DNA of 64,000 nucleotides from Micromonospora narathiwatensis (GTDB lineage Bacteria > Actinomycetota > Actinomycetes > Mycobacteriales > Micromonosporaceae), in NCBI RefSeq assembly GCF_900089605.1, contig NZ_LT594324.1, positions 2,294,001 through 2,358,000 on the forward strand, read 5' to 3'. The stretch's first letter is position 1; every line of letters begins with the position of its first letter. Made by a program: the position numbers and the translations under genes. Of the stretch, positions 9,470 to 17,674 are shown piece after piece. Under the pieces are notes generated by a model that searched no databases, was not told where the DNA came from, and worked only from the letters and a program-made list of their open reading frames with translations.

Positions 9470-9907
9470 GTGCTGCGGAGTTGGTGGTTGGCGGGCGTCA
9501 TGCTGGCATGCGGGTTGCTCGTGGTGGCCACCCAGGACCAGCCGTGGGTCGCCGTCGTCGAGTTCCTCATCTTCGCGGCGTTGGCCGTCCTGTTCTCGCC
9601 GCTGGTGTTCCCGAGGTCGCTGACCGCCGCGCAGGCACAGGAACGCAGCGCCCGGGACGGCCGGCCGATCGTGTACTGGCGGCCCGGCTGTCGGTACTGC
9701 CTGCGGCTTCGGCGGCGGCTCGGTGGCCGGGCCGGTCAGGTGCACTGGGTCGACATCTGGCGTGACCCGGCCGGAGCCGCCGCGGTGCGGGCCATCACCG
9801 GGGGCGACGAGACGGTGCCGACCGTGGTGGCGCGCGGCGAGGCGGCGGTGAACCCGGAGCCGGCCTGGCTGCTACAGCGGCTGACCTCACCGTCGTCACC
9901 CGTCTGA
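9470..9907 (+). CDS. glutaredoxin-like membrane protein
   Basis: A 145-residue protein with two hydrophobic segments (about residues 5-22 and 27-48) followed by a thioredoxin-fold glutaredoxin domain. The redox motif is GCRYC (CxxC), and a cis-Pro segment TVPTVV lies near residue 117. It probably reduces mixed disulfides, as mycoredoxins do, but is membrane-tethered. The start is uncertain: GTG 9470 begins directly before the first membrane segment, whereas an in-frame ATG at 9369 has a good AGGACGAGG ribosome binding site but adds a low-complexity Gly/Arg stretch. Confidence 0.75.
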   Translation: MLRSWWLAGVMLACGLLVVATQDQPWVAVVEFLIFAALAVLFSPLVFPRSLTAAQAQERSARDGRPIVYWRPGCRYCLRLRRRLGGRAGQVHWVDIWRDPAGAAAVRAITGGDETVPTVVARGEAAVNPEPAWLLQRLTSPSSPV

Positions 9908-9959
9908 GCATCATCCAGCGGATCCACTGGGGACCGAGACGTGAGTCGAGGGGCTATAG

Positions 9960-9983
9960 TTCTCATTATCGAGAATGATAATG
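9960..9983. promoter_or_regulatory. operator-like inverted repeat before the HTH regulator
   Basis: CATTATC (9964-9970) and GATAATG (9977-9983) form a perfect repeat around GAGAAT. A second nested pair, TTCTC (9960-9964) and GAGAA (9971-9975), overlaps it. It sits nine bases before the ATG of the regulator gene, and TATAGT at 9955-9960 could be its -10. Placement suggests autoregulation. The AT-rich GATAATG arms recall Fur-family boxes, but no Fur-family gene is nearby. Confidence 0.55.
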
Positions 9984-9991
9984 TCTAGGGC

Positions 9992-10609
9992 ATGACCTCG
10001 TCGGCCGACCGCTGGGCGGGACTGGCGCTGCATCCGGTGCGGATCCGGATCCTGCGATCAGTCGCCGGTGCCCGCCGTACCACTCGCGACCTTGCCGCTG
10101 CCTTGCCGGACGTGCCGCAGGCCACCATCTACCGGCACGTGGCGGCGCTCGTGGCGGGCGGACTCCTCGACGTGGTCGAGGAGCGGAAGGTGCGCGGCAC
10201 CGTCGAGCGGGTGTACACCCTGCCCGCCCACGGCGCGGCGCTCGGGCCGGCGGATCTCGCCGACGCCAACGCCGAGGATCACGGGCGGTGGTTCACCGCG
10301 TTCGTGTCCAGCCTGCTCGCGGAGTTCTCCCGGTATCTGTCCCGGGACCGGATCGACCTGGTCGCCGACGGCGTCGGCTACCAGCAGGTGGTGCTGCACC
10401 TCTCCGACGAGGAGTTCGCCGAGTTCGCCGCGGAGCTGGCCGGGGTGATCGCACCGCGACTGGCCAACCGACCCGGCCCCGGGCGGGTGGCTCGCCTGCT
10501 GGCCACCGTCCTGATGCCGGCCGAGCCGGCGTCCGACACCAGCTCCGCCGCGCCGCAGCCGGCCGCCGAACCGGCAACCGGATCACCCGACGACGCCGAC
10601 CCGCACTGA
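9992..10609 (+). CDS. ArsR/PadR-like helix-turn-helix transcriptional regulator
   Basis: A 205-residue regulator with an N-terminal winged HTH (residues 10-75; RTTRDLAAALPDVPQATIYR is the helix-turn-helix) followed by a wing (RKVRGTVERVYTL). A C-terminal domain of about 90 residues may sense a ligand, and the tail is Pro/Ala-rich and probably unstructured. It is co-directional with the small gene at 10657, 47 bases downstream, which is a likely partner. Its own promoter carries the inverted repeat at 9960-9983. Confidence 0.82.
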   Translation: MTSSADRWAGLALHPVRIRILRSVAGARRTTRDLAAALPDVPQATIYRHVAALVAGGLLDVVEERKVRGTVERVYTLPAHGAALGPADLADANAEDHGRWFTAFVSSLLAEFSRYLSRDRIDLVADGVGYQQVVLHLSDEEFAEFAAELAGVIAPRLANRPGPGRVARLLATVLMPAEPASDTSSAAPQPAAEPATGSPDDADPH

Positions 10610-10656
10610 CCACCACCCTCGGCCCGCCGACCCGGGCCCGACGGAAGGAGTTCCCC

Positions 10657-11028
10657 ATGGCCGTGTTGGCCGTCACCGGCGAGCAGATCGACATCCATTT
10701 CAGCCCCGGCGAGCGACTCTGGCTCAGCCGCGACCAGCTGACCGTCCCGCTGGCCGCCGTACGACAGGTGGCCTGCGTCGACCAGCCGCTGCGGCTGGCC
10801 CGGGGCGCCCGGCGGGGCCTCGCCGTCTCCGGCTTCCTCAAGATCGGTGTCTGGGGCGTCTTCGGTGGTCCCCGCCAACTCGTCTCGGCCCGCCGGGGCG
10901 AACCCGGCCTGCACCTGACGCTCGACAGGTCGGCCGCGAACACCGAGTTCGACGAGATCGTGCTGTCGGATCCGGCGGCACCGAGGCTCGTCGAGGCGAT
11001 CCGGCACGCGACGGCGGGCCGGTCGTGA
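10657..11028 (+). CDS. conserved hypothetical protein, possible PH-like fold
   Basis: A 123-residue soluble protein behind a strong GGAAGGAG site. The pattern is all-beta with short strands (LAVTGEQIDIHFSPGE, LTVPLAAVRQVACVD, GEPGLHLTLDRS) and a final helix, resembling a widespread actinobacterial family of about 120 residues thought to be PH-like. It contains no catalytic motif. It probably shares a transcript with the HTH regulator. Function unknown. Confidence 0.75.
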   Translation: MAVLAVTGEQIDIHFSPGERLWLSRDQLTVPLAAVRQVACVDQPLRLARGARRGLAVSGFLKIGVWGVFGGPRQLVSARRGEPGLHLTLDRSAANTEFDEIVLSDPAAPRLVEAIRHATAGRS

Positions 11029-11232
11029 CCGGGGAGCGGCTGCCCATCGCCGGGTCGGCGGGTTCTCCACCGGCATGCGGCAACGACTGAGCCTGGCCAC
11101 CGCGAGGATGCCAACCGAACGCGTGCCCGCCGGTCGAACCCCGGTGGGGGACGGGCCGCCCGGGCTACGGTGCGGGTGACGACGGCTTCCGGCGGACGTA
11201 CCGGGCCACGGTGGTGTGGGGGTGGGGCAGCG

Positions 11233-12111
11233 ATGTCGCCAGGGGCGCCGGCGCGGCCGTTGACCGGACGGGTCGCCGTCGTCACCGGAGCCGCGCGCGG
11301 CATCGGCCGGGCGGCGGCCGTGGCGCTCGCCGAAGCCGGCGCGGACGTGGCCGGCCTGGACGTCGCCGGGCCGGTCAGCCCGATCCTCGACTTCCCGCCC
11401 GCCACCCCGGAGGACCTGGCCGAGACCGGCCGGCTGGTCACCGCGGCCGGCGGACGCTGGTCCGGGCACGTCGCCGATCAGCGGGACATCGGTGCCGTCC
11501 GGGCGGTCGCCGAGGCGGTCGAGCGGGACCGGGGCGGTGTCGACGTGCTCTTCGCCAACGCCGGCATCCAGGCGTTCAAGCCGCTGCTGGAGATGGCCGA
11601 CGCGGACTGGCACGACCAGGTCGACGTCAACCTGACCGGCACCGCGAACGTGCTGCGGGTCTTCGCCCCGCTGCTGGTACGCCGCGGCGGCGGGCGGATC
11701 ATCGTGACGTCCTCCACCCAGGGGCAGCACGGCACCCGGAACGGGTCGGCCTACTCGGCGTCGAAGTGGGGGCTGCTCGGGCTGGTGAAGTCGGCCGCGC
11801 TGGAGCTGGGCGGATACGGGATCACCGTGAACGCGGTCATCCCCGGGCTGGTGGACACCACCCTGACCCGGCACGAGGACCGGTACGCGCAGGCGCTCGT
11901 CGAGGGCGGGCGGACGCCGTCCGGTGACCCCGGCGCCGACGAGCGCACCATGGTCGAGATGCTGCGGGCGAGAACCCCCCTGGGGGTGCCCTGGGTGCAG
12001 CCGACCGACGTGGCACCGCTGGTGGTGTTCCTCGCCTCCGACCAGGCGCGGATGGTCAGCGGCACCTCGTTCGCCGCGACCGCCGGGGACAGCGCCCGCG
12101 TCACCGCCTGA
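11233..12111 (+). CDS. SDR family oxidoreductase (canonical)
   Basis: A 292-residue classical short-chain dehydrogenase. The nucleotide-binding motif is TGAARGIG near residue 18, NAG is in FANAGIQ near 110, and the catalytic residues are the Ser of TSSTQG and YSASK near 177. The substrate loop near 205-250 is longer than usual (TRHEDRYAQALVEGG), as in mycofactocin-associated or carveol-type SDRs. GGTGGGG precedes the ATG. Its stop lies six bases from the end of the convergent racemase gene, so it is transcribed separately from the encapsulin operon, although it could supply it. Confidence 0.9.
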   Translation: MSPGAPARPLTGRVAVVTGAARGIGRAAAVALAEAGADVAGLDVAGPVSPILDFPPATPEDLAETGRLVTAAGGRWSGHVADQRDIGAVRAVAEAVERDRGGVDVLFANAGIQAFKPLLEMADADWHDQVDVNLTGTANVLRVFAPLLVRRGGGRIIVTSSTQGQHGTRNGSAYSASKWGLLGLVKSAALELGGYGITVNAVIPGLVDTTLTRHEDRYAQALVEGGRTPSGDPGADERTMVEMLRARTPLGVPWVQPTDVAPLVVFLASDQARMVSGTSFAATAGDSARVTA

Positions 12112-12117
12112 CCACGG

Positions 12118-12810
12118 TCACCGCCCGTACGGGCGGCGGGTGACGCTGGCGTGCAGCATCCGGGTGAGGGTGACGATGTCGAACACCGGCACGCCGAGCC
12201 GGGCCTGGATCCGGTGCGCGAACGGCACCAGGTCGGTGCACTCGATCACCAGCGCGCCCAGGTCCGGATGGGTCCGGGCGAGGGCGTCCACCCGGTCGTC
12301 CACCTCGGCGGCGAGCCGGTCGACGTCGAGCCGGTCGCGGCGTCCCTCCAGCATCACCTCGCGGAACTCCGGCTGGTCGGCCATGCCGGTGACCGCGACC
12401 GGTAGGTCGTGGGCGCCGATCGCGGCGAGGTGCCGGGGGCTCAGGGCCCGCTCGTCGGCGACCAGCAGCCCAACCGTCCGGTCCGTCATGCGGTGCACCA
12501 TCGGCAGCTGGATCAGGCTGGAGGACCACAGCGGCACGTCGACCGCGGCGGCCAGTTCGGCCTGGAAGAGCACGAGGAAGCCGCACGCCCCGGTGATGCC
12601 GGCGACGCCGGCCGCCTGGAGGTCCCGGGCGGCGGTGACGAACGGTTCCAGCAGGGTCGGGTCGGCCTCGCGGACCAGCCGTCGCGGGGTGGCGCCCTCG
12701 ACCACCCGGTAGACGACGGGGAAGTCGAAGGTCGCCGGGTTGCGGATGTGTCCGGGGATCTTGTCGAAGCTGGTCTGGAGGCAGAGCACCCCGATCGCGG
12801 CGTCGCTCAC
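12118..12810 (-). CDS. Asp/Glu/hydantoin racemase-family protein
   Basis: A 230-residue protein of the aspartate/glutamate racemase superfamily. These enzymes invert the alpha carbon of an amino acid using two cysteines; candidates here are the Cys of ITGACGFL (near 75) and of VIECTDLVPF (near 190). The GTG start overlaps the stop of the upstream oxidoreductase (GTGA), so the two are translationally coupled. As the last gene of the encapsulin operon, paired with a D-amino-acid oxidoreductase, it suggests handling of D-amino acids. It could also be a decarboxylase or isomerase of the same fold. Confidence 0.8.
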   Translation of the reverse strand: MSDAAIGVLCLQTSFDKIPGHIRNPATFDFPVVYRVVEGATPRRLVREADPTLLEPFVTAARDLQAAGVAGITGACGFLVLFQAELAAAVDVPLWSSSLIQLPMVHRMTDRTVGLLVADERALSPRHLAAIGAHDLPVAVTGMADQPEFREVMLEGRRDRLDVDRLAAEVDDRVDALARTHPDLGALVIECTDLVPFAHRIQARLGVPVFDIVTLTRMLHASVTRRPYGR

Positions 12811-14090
12811 CGGCGTCCCCTTCCGAAGCGGTCCAGGGCGAACGTCTCCAGCGGCAGGTCGGGATCCTTGCCGTCGAGGAGCTGGGCGAGCAGCCGCCCG
12901 CCGGCCGGCGCCAGCCCCATCCCGATGTGGCCGTGCCCGGTCGCCACGCTGACGTTGCGGTACGTCCCGGCCCGGCCGATCAGGGGCAGGCTGTCCGGGG
13001 TGCAGGGGCGCAACCCGCTCCACACGTGCAGCCGCCGGTCGGTGTCCAGCCCCGGCAGGTACGACCGCACGGTGCGCAGGATCCCGTCGACCCGGCGCGG
13101 CGACACGGAGTTGTCGAGGCCGGACAGTTCCAGGGTGCCGCCGACCCGGATCCGGTCGCCCAGTGGCATGACCGCCACCTTGCCCTCGCTGAGCAGCATC
13201 GGCAGCCTGGGGGTGCCCGGTCCGGCCGGGACGGTGACCGTGTAGCCCTTGGCGGGTTGCAGCGTCAGCCCGACGCCGAGCGTACGGGCGCAGGCCGCGG
13301 ACCACACCCCGGCGGCGATCACCACCTCGGTCGGGTGCAGGTCGCCACGGCTGGTCCGGACGGCACGTACCCGCCGGCCGGTCACCTCGAAGTCGCGGAC
13401 CTCGGTGCCGGTGACGATCTCCACGCCCCGCTCGCGCAGCAACCGGGCGAACCCGAGCAGGAACGCGGGGATGCGTAGGGCGGCGCCCTCCTCGTTGAGC
13501 AGCGCCCCGGCGATGGCGAAGTCCACCCCGGGTTCCAGCCGGGCCAGTTCCGCCCGGTCGAGTTCGCGCAGCGGCACGCCCCGCTCCACGGCGGCGGGGA
13601 TGCCGCGACGGGCCTGCGCGTACCCCTGCTCGGTCCTGCAGGCGAGCACCATGCCGCGGGCGGTGAGGGTGTCGGCGAGGTCACCGTCGGCGCAGACCTC
13701 GCGGAGGATGGCCAGGCTGCGCTGCTTGAGCGCGAGCAGCACCTCGAACCCGGCGCGGGCGTGCCGTTCGGTGCAGTGCCGCCGGAAGTGCCACAGCCAG
13801 GCCAGCAGCCCGGCGTCCCGGCGCGGCCGGACGTGGAACGGGCTCTCCGGGTCGAGCAGCCAGCGCAACCCCTTCGCCGCCACGCCCGGCTCCGCGAGGG
13901 GCGCGGAGCCCTGGGTGCCGACGAAGCCGGTGTTCCCGGCCGAGCAGGCGGCCGGGTCGCCGACCTCGTGCCGGTCGACCACGGTGACGGTGTGCCCGGC
14001 CTGGCGCAGGAACCAGGCGCAGAACAGACCGACGACGCCCGCGCCGATGACCAGGACGTCGGGGTCGTGCCGGGCGGGCGTCGTCGCCAT
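12807..14090 (-). CDS. FAD-dependent D-amino-acid dehydrogenase-like oxidoreductase (DadA-type)
   Basis: A 427-residue DAO-fold flavoenzyme. The dinucleotide motif VIGAGVVGLFCAWFL lies at residues 15-29 and the FAD-contact motif CSAGNTGFV near 50. A C-terminal nucleotide segment, HGHIGMGLAPAGGRL, lies near 390. It resembles DadA, which oxidises D-amino acids to 2-oxo acids with electrons passed to quinone. It lies 12 bases after the encapsulin gene and overlaps the racemase gene, so it belongs to the same operon. The likely job is oxidising a D- or N-alkyl amino acid made in this pathway. Confidence 0.87.
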   Translation of the reverse strand: MATTPARHDPDVLVIGAGVVGLFCAWFLRQAGHTVTVVDRHEVGDPAACSAGNTGFVGTQGSAPLAEPGVAAKGLRWLLDPESPFHVRPRRDAGLLAWLWHFRRHCTERHARAGFEVLLALKQRSLAILREVCADGDLADTLTARGMVLACRTEQGYAQARRGIPAAVERGVPLRELDRAELARLEPGVDFAIAGALLNEEGAALRIPAFLLGFARLLRERGVEIVTGTEVRDFEVTGRRVRAVRTSRGDLHPTEVVIAAGVWSAACARTLGVGLTLQPAKGYTVTVPAGPGTPRLPMLLSEGKVAVMPLGDRIRVGGTLELSGLDNSVSPRRVDGILRTVRSYLPGLDTDRRLHVWSGLRPCTPDSLPLIGRAGTYRNVSVATGHGHIGMGLAPAGGRLLAQLLDGKDPDLPLETFALDRFGRGRR

Positions 14091-14102
14091 CGCTGCCTCC
14101 GG

Positions 14103-14978
14103 TCAGAGGGTGACGACGAAGAAACAGGTGGGCAGGTTGACCACGACCCGCTCCCAGATCTCGGCGCGCAGCGCCACGCCGGGCTCGGCGAAGGTGCCGG
14201 GCGGCGGCTCGGCGAACCCGATGGTGGACCTTCCGGCGTCGAAGAGCAGCGCGCCGTGGCCGAAGTCCCCGACGATCGCGGTGCCCGGGTCGACCAGCCG
14301 GGTACGCACGATGAAGACGCCGTTCTCCTCGACGTCGCGCATCAGCTGCCCGGAACCGAGCAGCCGGTAGTAGTCGGCCGGGTTGATGATCAGCCCGTCG
14401 GCGGTGCTGCCCATCTGCTCGACCTCGTTGCAGGCGGCCAGGATGGTGGACGCGAACGGCCCCGGGTCGGTGAGCCGGCCGATGTCCGGCATGTTCAGCA
14501 GCCCGCCCTCGCCGCGCAGGATGGTGTGGTTCTCGGCGGTGGCCAGGCGGACCACGAGGCGGTAGTTGATGAACTGCTCGAAGCTGGTCGGGTCGTCCCA
14601 GAGGGTGTCCGGCACCTGTACCCAGGCGGTGGTGGTGAGCAGCGGCGGGACGGGGGAGCGGTGGAAGTGGTTGGCCGCCTCCCGCCGCAGGTCCGCGCCG
14701 TCGACGGCGGGGTCGCCGGGCCGGGGCGGGCTCTCGTGCCAGTAGAACTCCTGCGGGTCCCGGGAGAGGTCCACCACCTTGAGCATGTTCCGGGACGGGT
14801 AGCGGGGCTTGCGCCGGGAACTGGTCAGCGAGTCGGTGATGGTGACGTCGTAGTCGACGCGGGTGTCGAAGCCGTCCTTGGCGAACGCGTCGACGAAGAG
14901 TCCACCGGGCGACATCTGGGTCTTCCGTTCGGCGACCACCTCGGCGATGGTCCGCTTGACGGCGTCGGTGCGCTGCAT
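14103..14978 (-). CDS. HK97-fold encapsulin-like shell protein (family 3-like)
   Basis: A 291-residue protein with the layout of an HK97-type capsid/encapsulin protomer. It has a short N-terminal helix (1-22), a long E-loop-like segment rich in Arg/Pro (53-90), a spine-helix segment SFEQFINYRLVVRLATAEN (132-150) and a loop GEGGLLNMPDI (157-166). The C-terminal capsid signature PGTAIVGDFGHGALLFDAG (231-249) is followed by EIWERVVVNLPTCFFVVTL (273-291). No portal, protease, terminase or tail gene is near, so this is not a prophage. Encapsulins of family 3 are known inside biosynthetic clusters with sulfotransferase and SDR genes, exactly the neighbours found here. Cage formation is inferred. 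Confidence 0.78.
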   Translation of the reverse strand: MQRTDAVKRTIAEVVAERKTQMSPGGLFVDAFAKDGFDTRVDYDVTITDSLTSSRRKPRYPSRNMLKVVDLSRDPQEFYWHESPPRPGDPAVDGADLRREAANHFHRSPVPPLLTTTAWVQVPDTLWDDPTSFEQFINYRLVVRLATAENHTILRGEGGLLNMPDIGRLTDPGPFASTILAACNEVEQMGSTADGLIINPADYYRLLGSGQLMRDVEENGVFIVRTRLVDPGTAIVGDFGHGALLFDAGRSTIGFAEPPPGTFAEPGVALRAEIWERVVVNLPTCFFVVTL

Positions 14979-14997
14979 GGTCCGGTATCCCCTTCCG

Positions 14998-15837
14998 TCA
15001 GGCCGGCCGGCGGGCGACGAACATGCCCCAGCCGAACTCGCCCCGGTCGATCGCGGCCTGGATCTCGTCGCAGGAGTCGGCGAAGTTGAGGATCCAGCTC
15101 CGCGCCGCCTCGTCGTCGGTGCCGGCGGCCCGCTCCCGGGCGGTGCGCCCGAGCACCCGGTATGTCTGCCGGATGTGCGCGTCGAGGCTGCGCGCCGTGA
15201 CGTCGACGAAGCCGGCCGCCTCGAGGGCCCGGCGGTAGCCGTCGAGGGAGTAGCCGCCGTTCCAGCGCACCCGGTCGTAGACGTGCCGGCGGGCCGCGTC
15301 GCCGATCTCCGGTTTCGGCTGCAGGAAGTCGGAGAAGGCCAGCACCCCGCCGGGGGCGAGCACCCGGAACATCTCGGCGTGACTGCGGGGCTTCTCCGGC
15401 ACCAGGAACAGCGCGTCCTGGCTGACCACGTGGGTGAAGGCGCCATCGGCGTACGGCAGGGCGGTGGCCGAGCCGTGTCGGAACGCCAGGCGCGGTCCGC
15501 CGCCGCGCTCGGCGAGCTTGCCCTGGGCGAAGCGGACCCGCTCGATGCTCAGGTCCAGGCCCTCGCCGCGGCACCCGGTCCGCTCGGCGAGGCGGAGCAG
15601 GAAATTGCCGCAGCCGCAGCCGACGTCGAGGATGTTCGCGGTGGCGTCGATGCCGGCATCGGCGGCCAGGATGTCGGAGGTACGGTCGGCCGCCGCGTGG
15701 TAGTCGGTGTCCGCGTCGTCGGCGAAGTAGCCGGTGTGCAGCACGCCCTCGCTGTTCCAGAAACTGAGGTACGTCTGCGTGGTCCGGTCGAAGAACTCGG
15801 AGACGTCCCGCTCGGTGAACTGGCTGGTCGTGGCCAT
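14998..15837 (-). CDS. class I SAM-dependent methyltransferase (sarcosine/dimethylglycine MT-like)
   Basis: A 279-residue methyltransferase. The SAM-binding motif ILDVGCGCGNFL is at residues 69-80, the acidic loop GEGLDLSIERV near 92 and the post-motif VVSQDALFLVPEK near 136. The layout and the HTGYF segment near 34 resemble enzymes that methylate glycine derivatives or small amines, so N-methylation of an amino group is a reasonable guess. It starts at ATG 15837 behind AAGGAGTG and lies 19 bases before the encapsulin gene. Confidence 0.87.
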   Translation of the reverse strand: MATTSQFTERDVSEFFDRTTQTYLSFWNSEGVLHTGYFADDADTDYHAAADRTSDILAADAGIDATANILDVGCGCGNFLLRLAERTGCRGEGLDLSIERVRFAQGKLAERGGGPRLAFRHGSATALPYADGAFTHVVSQDALFLVPEKPRSHAEMFRVLAPGGVLAFSDFLQPKPEIGDAARRHVYDRVRWNGGYSLDGYRRALEAAGFVDVTARSLDAHIRQTYRVLGRTARERAAGTDDEAARSWILNFADSCDEIQAAIDRGEFGWGMFVARRPA

Positions 15838-15873
15838 GGGTGCACTCCTTCGTGCGACGGTGGGTCGGCGGGG

Positions 15874-16704
15874 TCAGGCGTAGGTGTCCGTGCGGACCCC
15901 GGTGAGGTGCGGCAGGTCGGGCCCGGTGACGCCGGCGCCGCCGTCGATCAGGTGCACCCCGGCGGTCACGTACGACGCCCGCTCGCTGGCCAGGAAGGCG
16001 GCCACGGCGGCGACCTCCTCGGGGCGGGCCAGCCGGCCGAGCGCGCTGTGGTGTCCCATGGCGCGCAACCGGGCCTCCACGTCGCCGTCCTCGCCGGCCA
16101 GCCGGGCCGCGGCCCGCTCCATCGGCGGGGTGCGTACGCCACCGGGGGCGAGCACGTTGACGGTGATGCCGTCGCGGCCGACGTCGACGGCGAGCCCCTG
16201 GGCGAAGCGGACCAGCGCCGCCCGGGTGATCCCGGAGAGCACCAGCGGCGGGATCGGTACGCAGGCGGTCTCGGAGGCGACGAGCAGCAGCCGCCCCCAA
16301 CCGGCGGCGCGCAGGTGCGGCAGCGCGGCCAGGGACAGCCCGACCGCGGGCAGCAGCACCCGGTCCACGGCGGCCCGGTAGTCGTCCGGCCCGAACGCGG
16401 TGGCGGTGCCGATCGGCGGGCTGCCGCCGCCGACCAGCAGCACGTGCAGGCCGCCGAGATCGGCGGCGACCCGGTCGATCCAGCGCGCCGCGGCGGCGGT
16501 GTCGGTCAGGTCGACCCCGGCGACGCTGACCCGGCCGGTGGCGACCCGCGCGAGTTCGCGTTCGGCGTCGGCGAGCCGGTCCGGGTCGCGGCCGCAGACC
16601 GCCACGTGCGCGCCCTCGGCGGCGAACTCCTTCGCACAGGCCAGCCCGATGCCGCTGGTGCCGCCCGCGACGACCGCCACCCGTCCCTTGAGTCCGAGAT
16701 CCAC
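15874..16704 (-). CDS. SDR-fold protein with non-canonical active site
   Basis: A 276-residue Rossmann protein. The cofactor motif GGTSGIG is intact at residues 14-20. The NNAG stretch is replaced by VGGGSPP (91-97), and the YxxxK catalytic pair is replaced by S157-G-I-T-R161, although the Ser of ASE (144) remains. SDR relatives with this S..R pattern are known, but without Tyr and Lys normal hydride chemistry is doubtful. It may bind NAD(P)H for another reaction or act structurally. The GTG start is set by GGGAGG seven bases upstream. Confidence 0.82.
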   Translation of the reverse strand: MDLGLKGRVAVVAGGTSGIGLACAKEFAAEGAHVAVCGRDPDRLADAERELARVATGRVSVAGVDLTDTAAAARWIDRVAADLGGLHVLLVGGGSPPIGTATAFGPDDYRAAVDRVLLPAVGLSLAALPHLRAAGWGRLLLVASETACVPIPPLVLSGITRAALVRFAQGLAVDVGRDGITVNVLAPGGVRTPPMERAAARLAGEDGDVEARLRAMGHHSALGRLARPEEVAAVAAFLASERASYVTAGVHLIDGGAGVTGPDLPHLTGVRTDTYA

Positions 16705-16708
16705 GTCG

Positions 16709-17674
16709 CTACCTCCCCGTCCCGGCCGGTGTGCCGTCGTCCTGTCGTGGGCCGGCGCCGGGCGGCGCGTCCCGGTAGCCGTAGCGGCCGAACAGCGGCC
16801 AGGCCAGCGCCGTGGCGGCGAACCGCTGGCCACGGGTCAGGGTGCCCCGCCAGGCGTCGTCGGAGTCCCGGATGCGGGTCGGGCCGGTACGGAACCGGTC
16901 CGGGTTGCCGGTCACGGTGTGATTGGGGCGCAGTGCGACGGTGCGGTCGCGGACCGGGTTGCCGGCCGGGTCGGCGTCGACGAACCGGAGCAGCGCGTCG
17001 ACGGTGCCGGCCGGGTCGGCGGTGAACTCCTCGTAGCGCAGGAACATCGACCGCTGCGGGTGCCGGCGGGTGATGGCCGTCGAGGCGAGGTTGAAGCCGT
17101 GCCAGTACCCGGTGCTGCGCGCCGCCGACATGGCGTAGACGTACTCCTTCGGCTCCCGCCAGGAGTGCGCCACCGCCCGGGGATCGCGCACCAGGTGCAG
17201 CCAGTACGCGGTGACGCCGGGAACCTGCGGCAGCAGGGCCGCCTCGCCGGGGATCTTGGTGCTGTCCACGATCACCCGAGCGCCGGTCCGCCCGGCGACG
17301 CCCCGGTAGACCGCGCCCATCAGCGCCGCGTGCGCCCGGATCTCCTCGTCGTACGCGCCCCGGCGCAGCACCCGCCAGGTGTGCCGGGTGCGTACCCGGG
17401 TGCGTTGGCGCCGGATGACGGCGGCGGCGTGCGCGTCCAGCGAGCCGTCCGGCGGCAGGCCGATGCGCAGGATCTCGGACCAGAGCGGGCAGCGGGTCAG
17501 CGGGCTGCCGCAGCCGCAGCGGTCGTTCACGCCCCGGCCGGTGGCGTTCTTCCACAGGAAGTGCAGCTCGCCGACGTGCAGGAAGCCGGGCACCTCGCCG
17601 AGGACGTTGCCGATGATGGTGCTGCCGTTGCGGCACCAGCCCGTGACACTGAGGACAGTCAACCGCTCGCTCAT
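16709..17674 (-). CDS. PAPS-dependent sulfotransferase
   Basis: A 321-residue sulfotransferase. The 5'-phosphosulfate loop is GWCRNGSTIIGNVLGE (12-27) and the 3'-phosphate motif is LVRDPRAVAHS (161-171). A Cys cluster CGCGSPLTRC (53-62) may bind a metal or form disulfides and is common in bacterial tyrosylprotein/carbohydrate-type sulfotransferases. The C-terminal 25 residues are Gly/Pro/Asp-rich and look unfolded; such a tail could dock into a shell, but this is speculation. Its ATG overlaps the MFS gene stop, and the SDR follows after 4 bases. Confidence 0.87.
   Translation of the reverse strand: MSERLTVLSVTGWCRNGSTIIGNVLGEVPGFLHVGELHFLWKNATGRGVNDRCGCGSPLTRCPLWSEILRIGLPPDGSLDAHAAAVIRRQRTRVRTRHTWRVLRRGAYDEEIRAHAALMGAVYRGVAGRTGARVIVDSTKIPGEAALLPQVPGVTAYWLHLVRDPRAVAHSWREPKEYVYAMSAARSTGYWHGFNLASTAITRRHPQRSMFLRYEEFTADPAGTVDALLRFVDADPAGNPVRDRTVALRPNHTVTGNPDRFRTGPTRIRDSDDAWRGTLTRGQRFAATALAWPLFGRYGYRDAPPGAGPRQDDGTPAGTGR

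Noticed and set aside
9960..9983. A definite Fur or Zur box
   Set aside because: The arms resemble such sites, but the match is partial and no metal-uptake gene is next to it; kept only as an operator-like repeat.
14103..14978. The capsid-like gene as part of a prophage
   Set aside because: No terminase, portal, protease, tail or integrase gene nearby, and neighbours on both sides are metabolic genes in the same operon.
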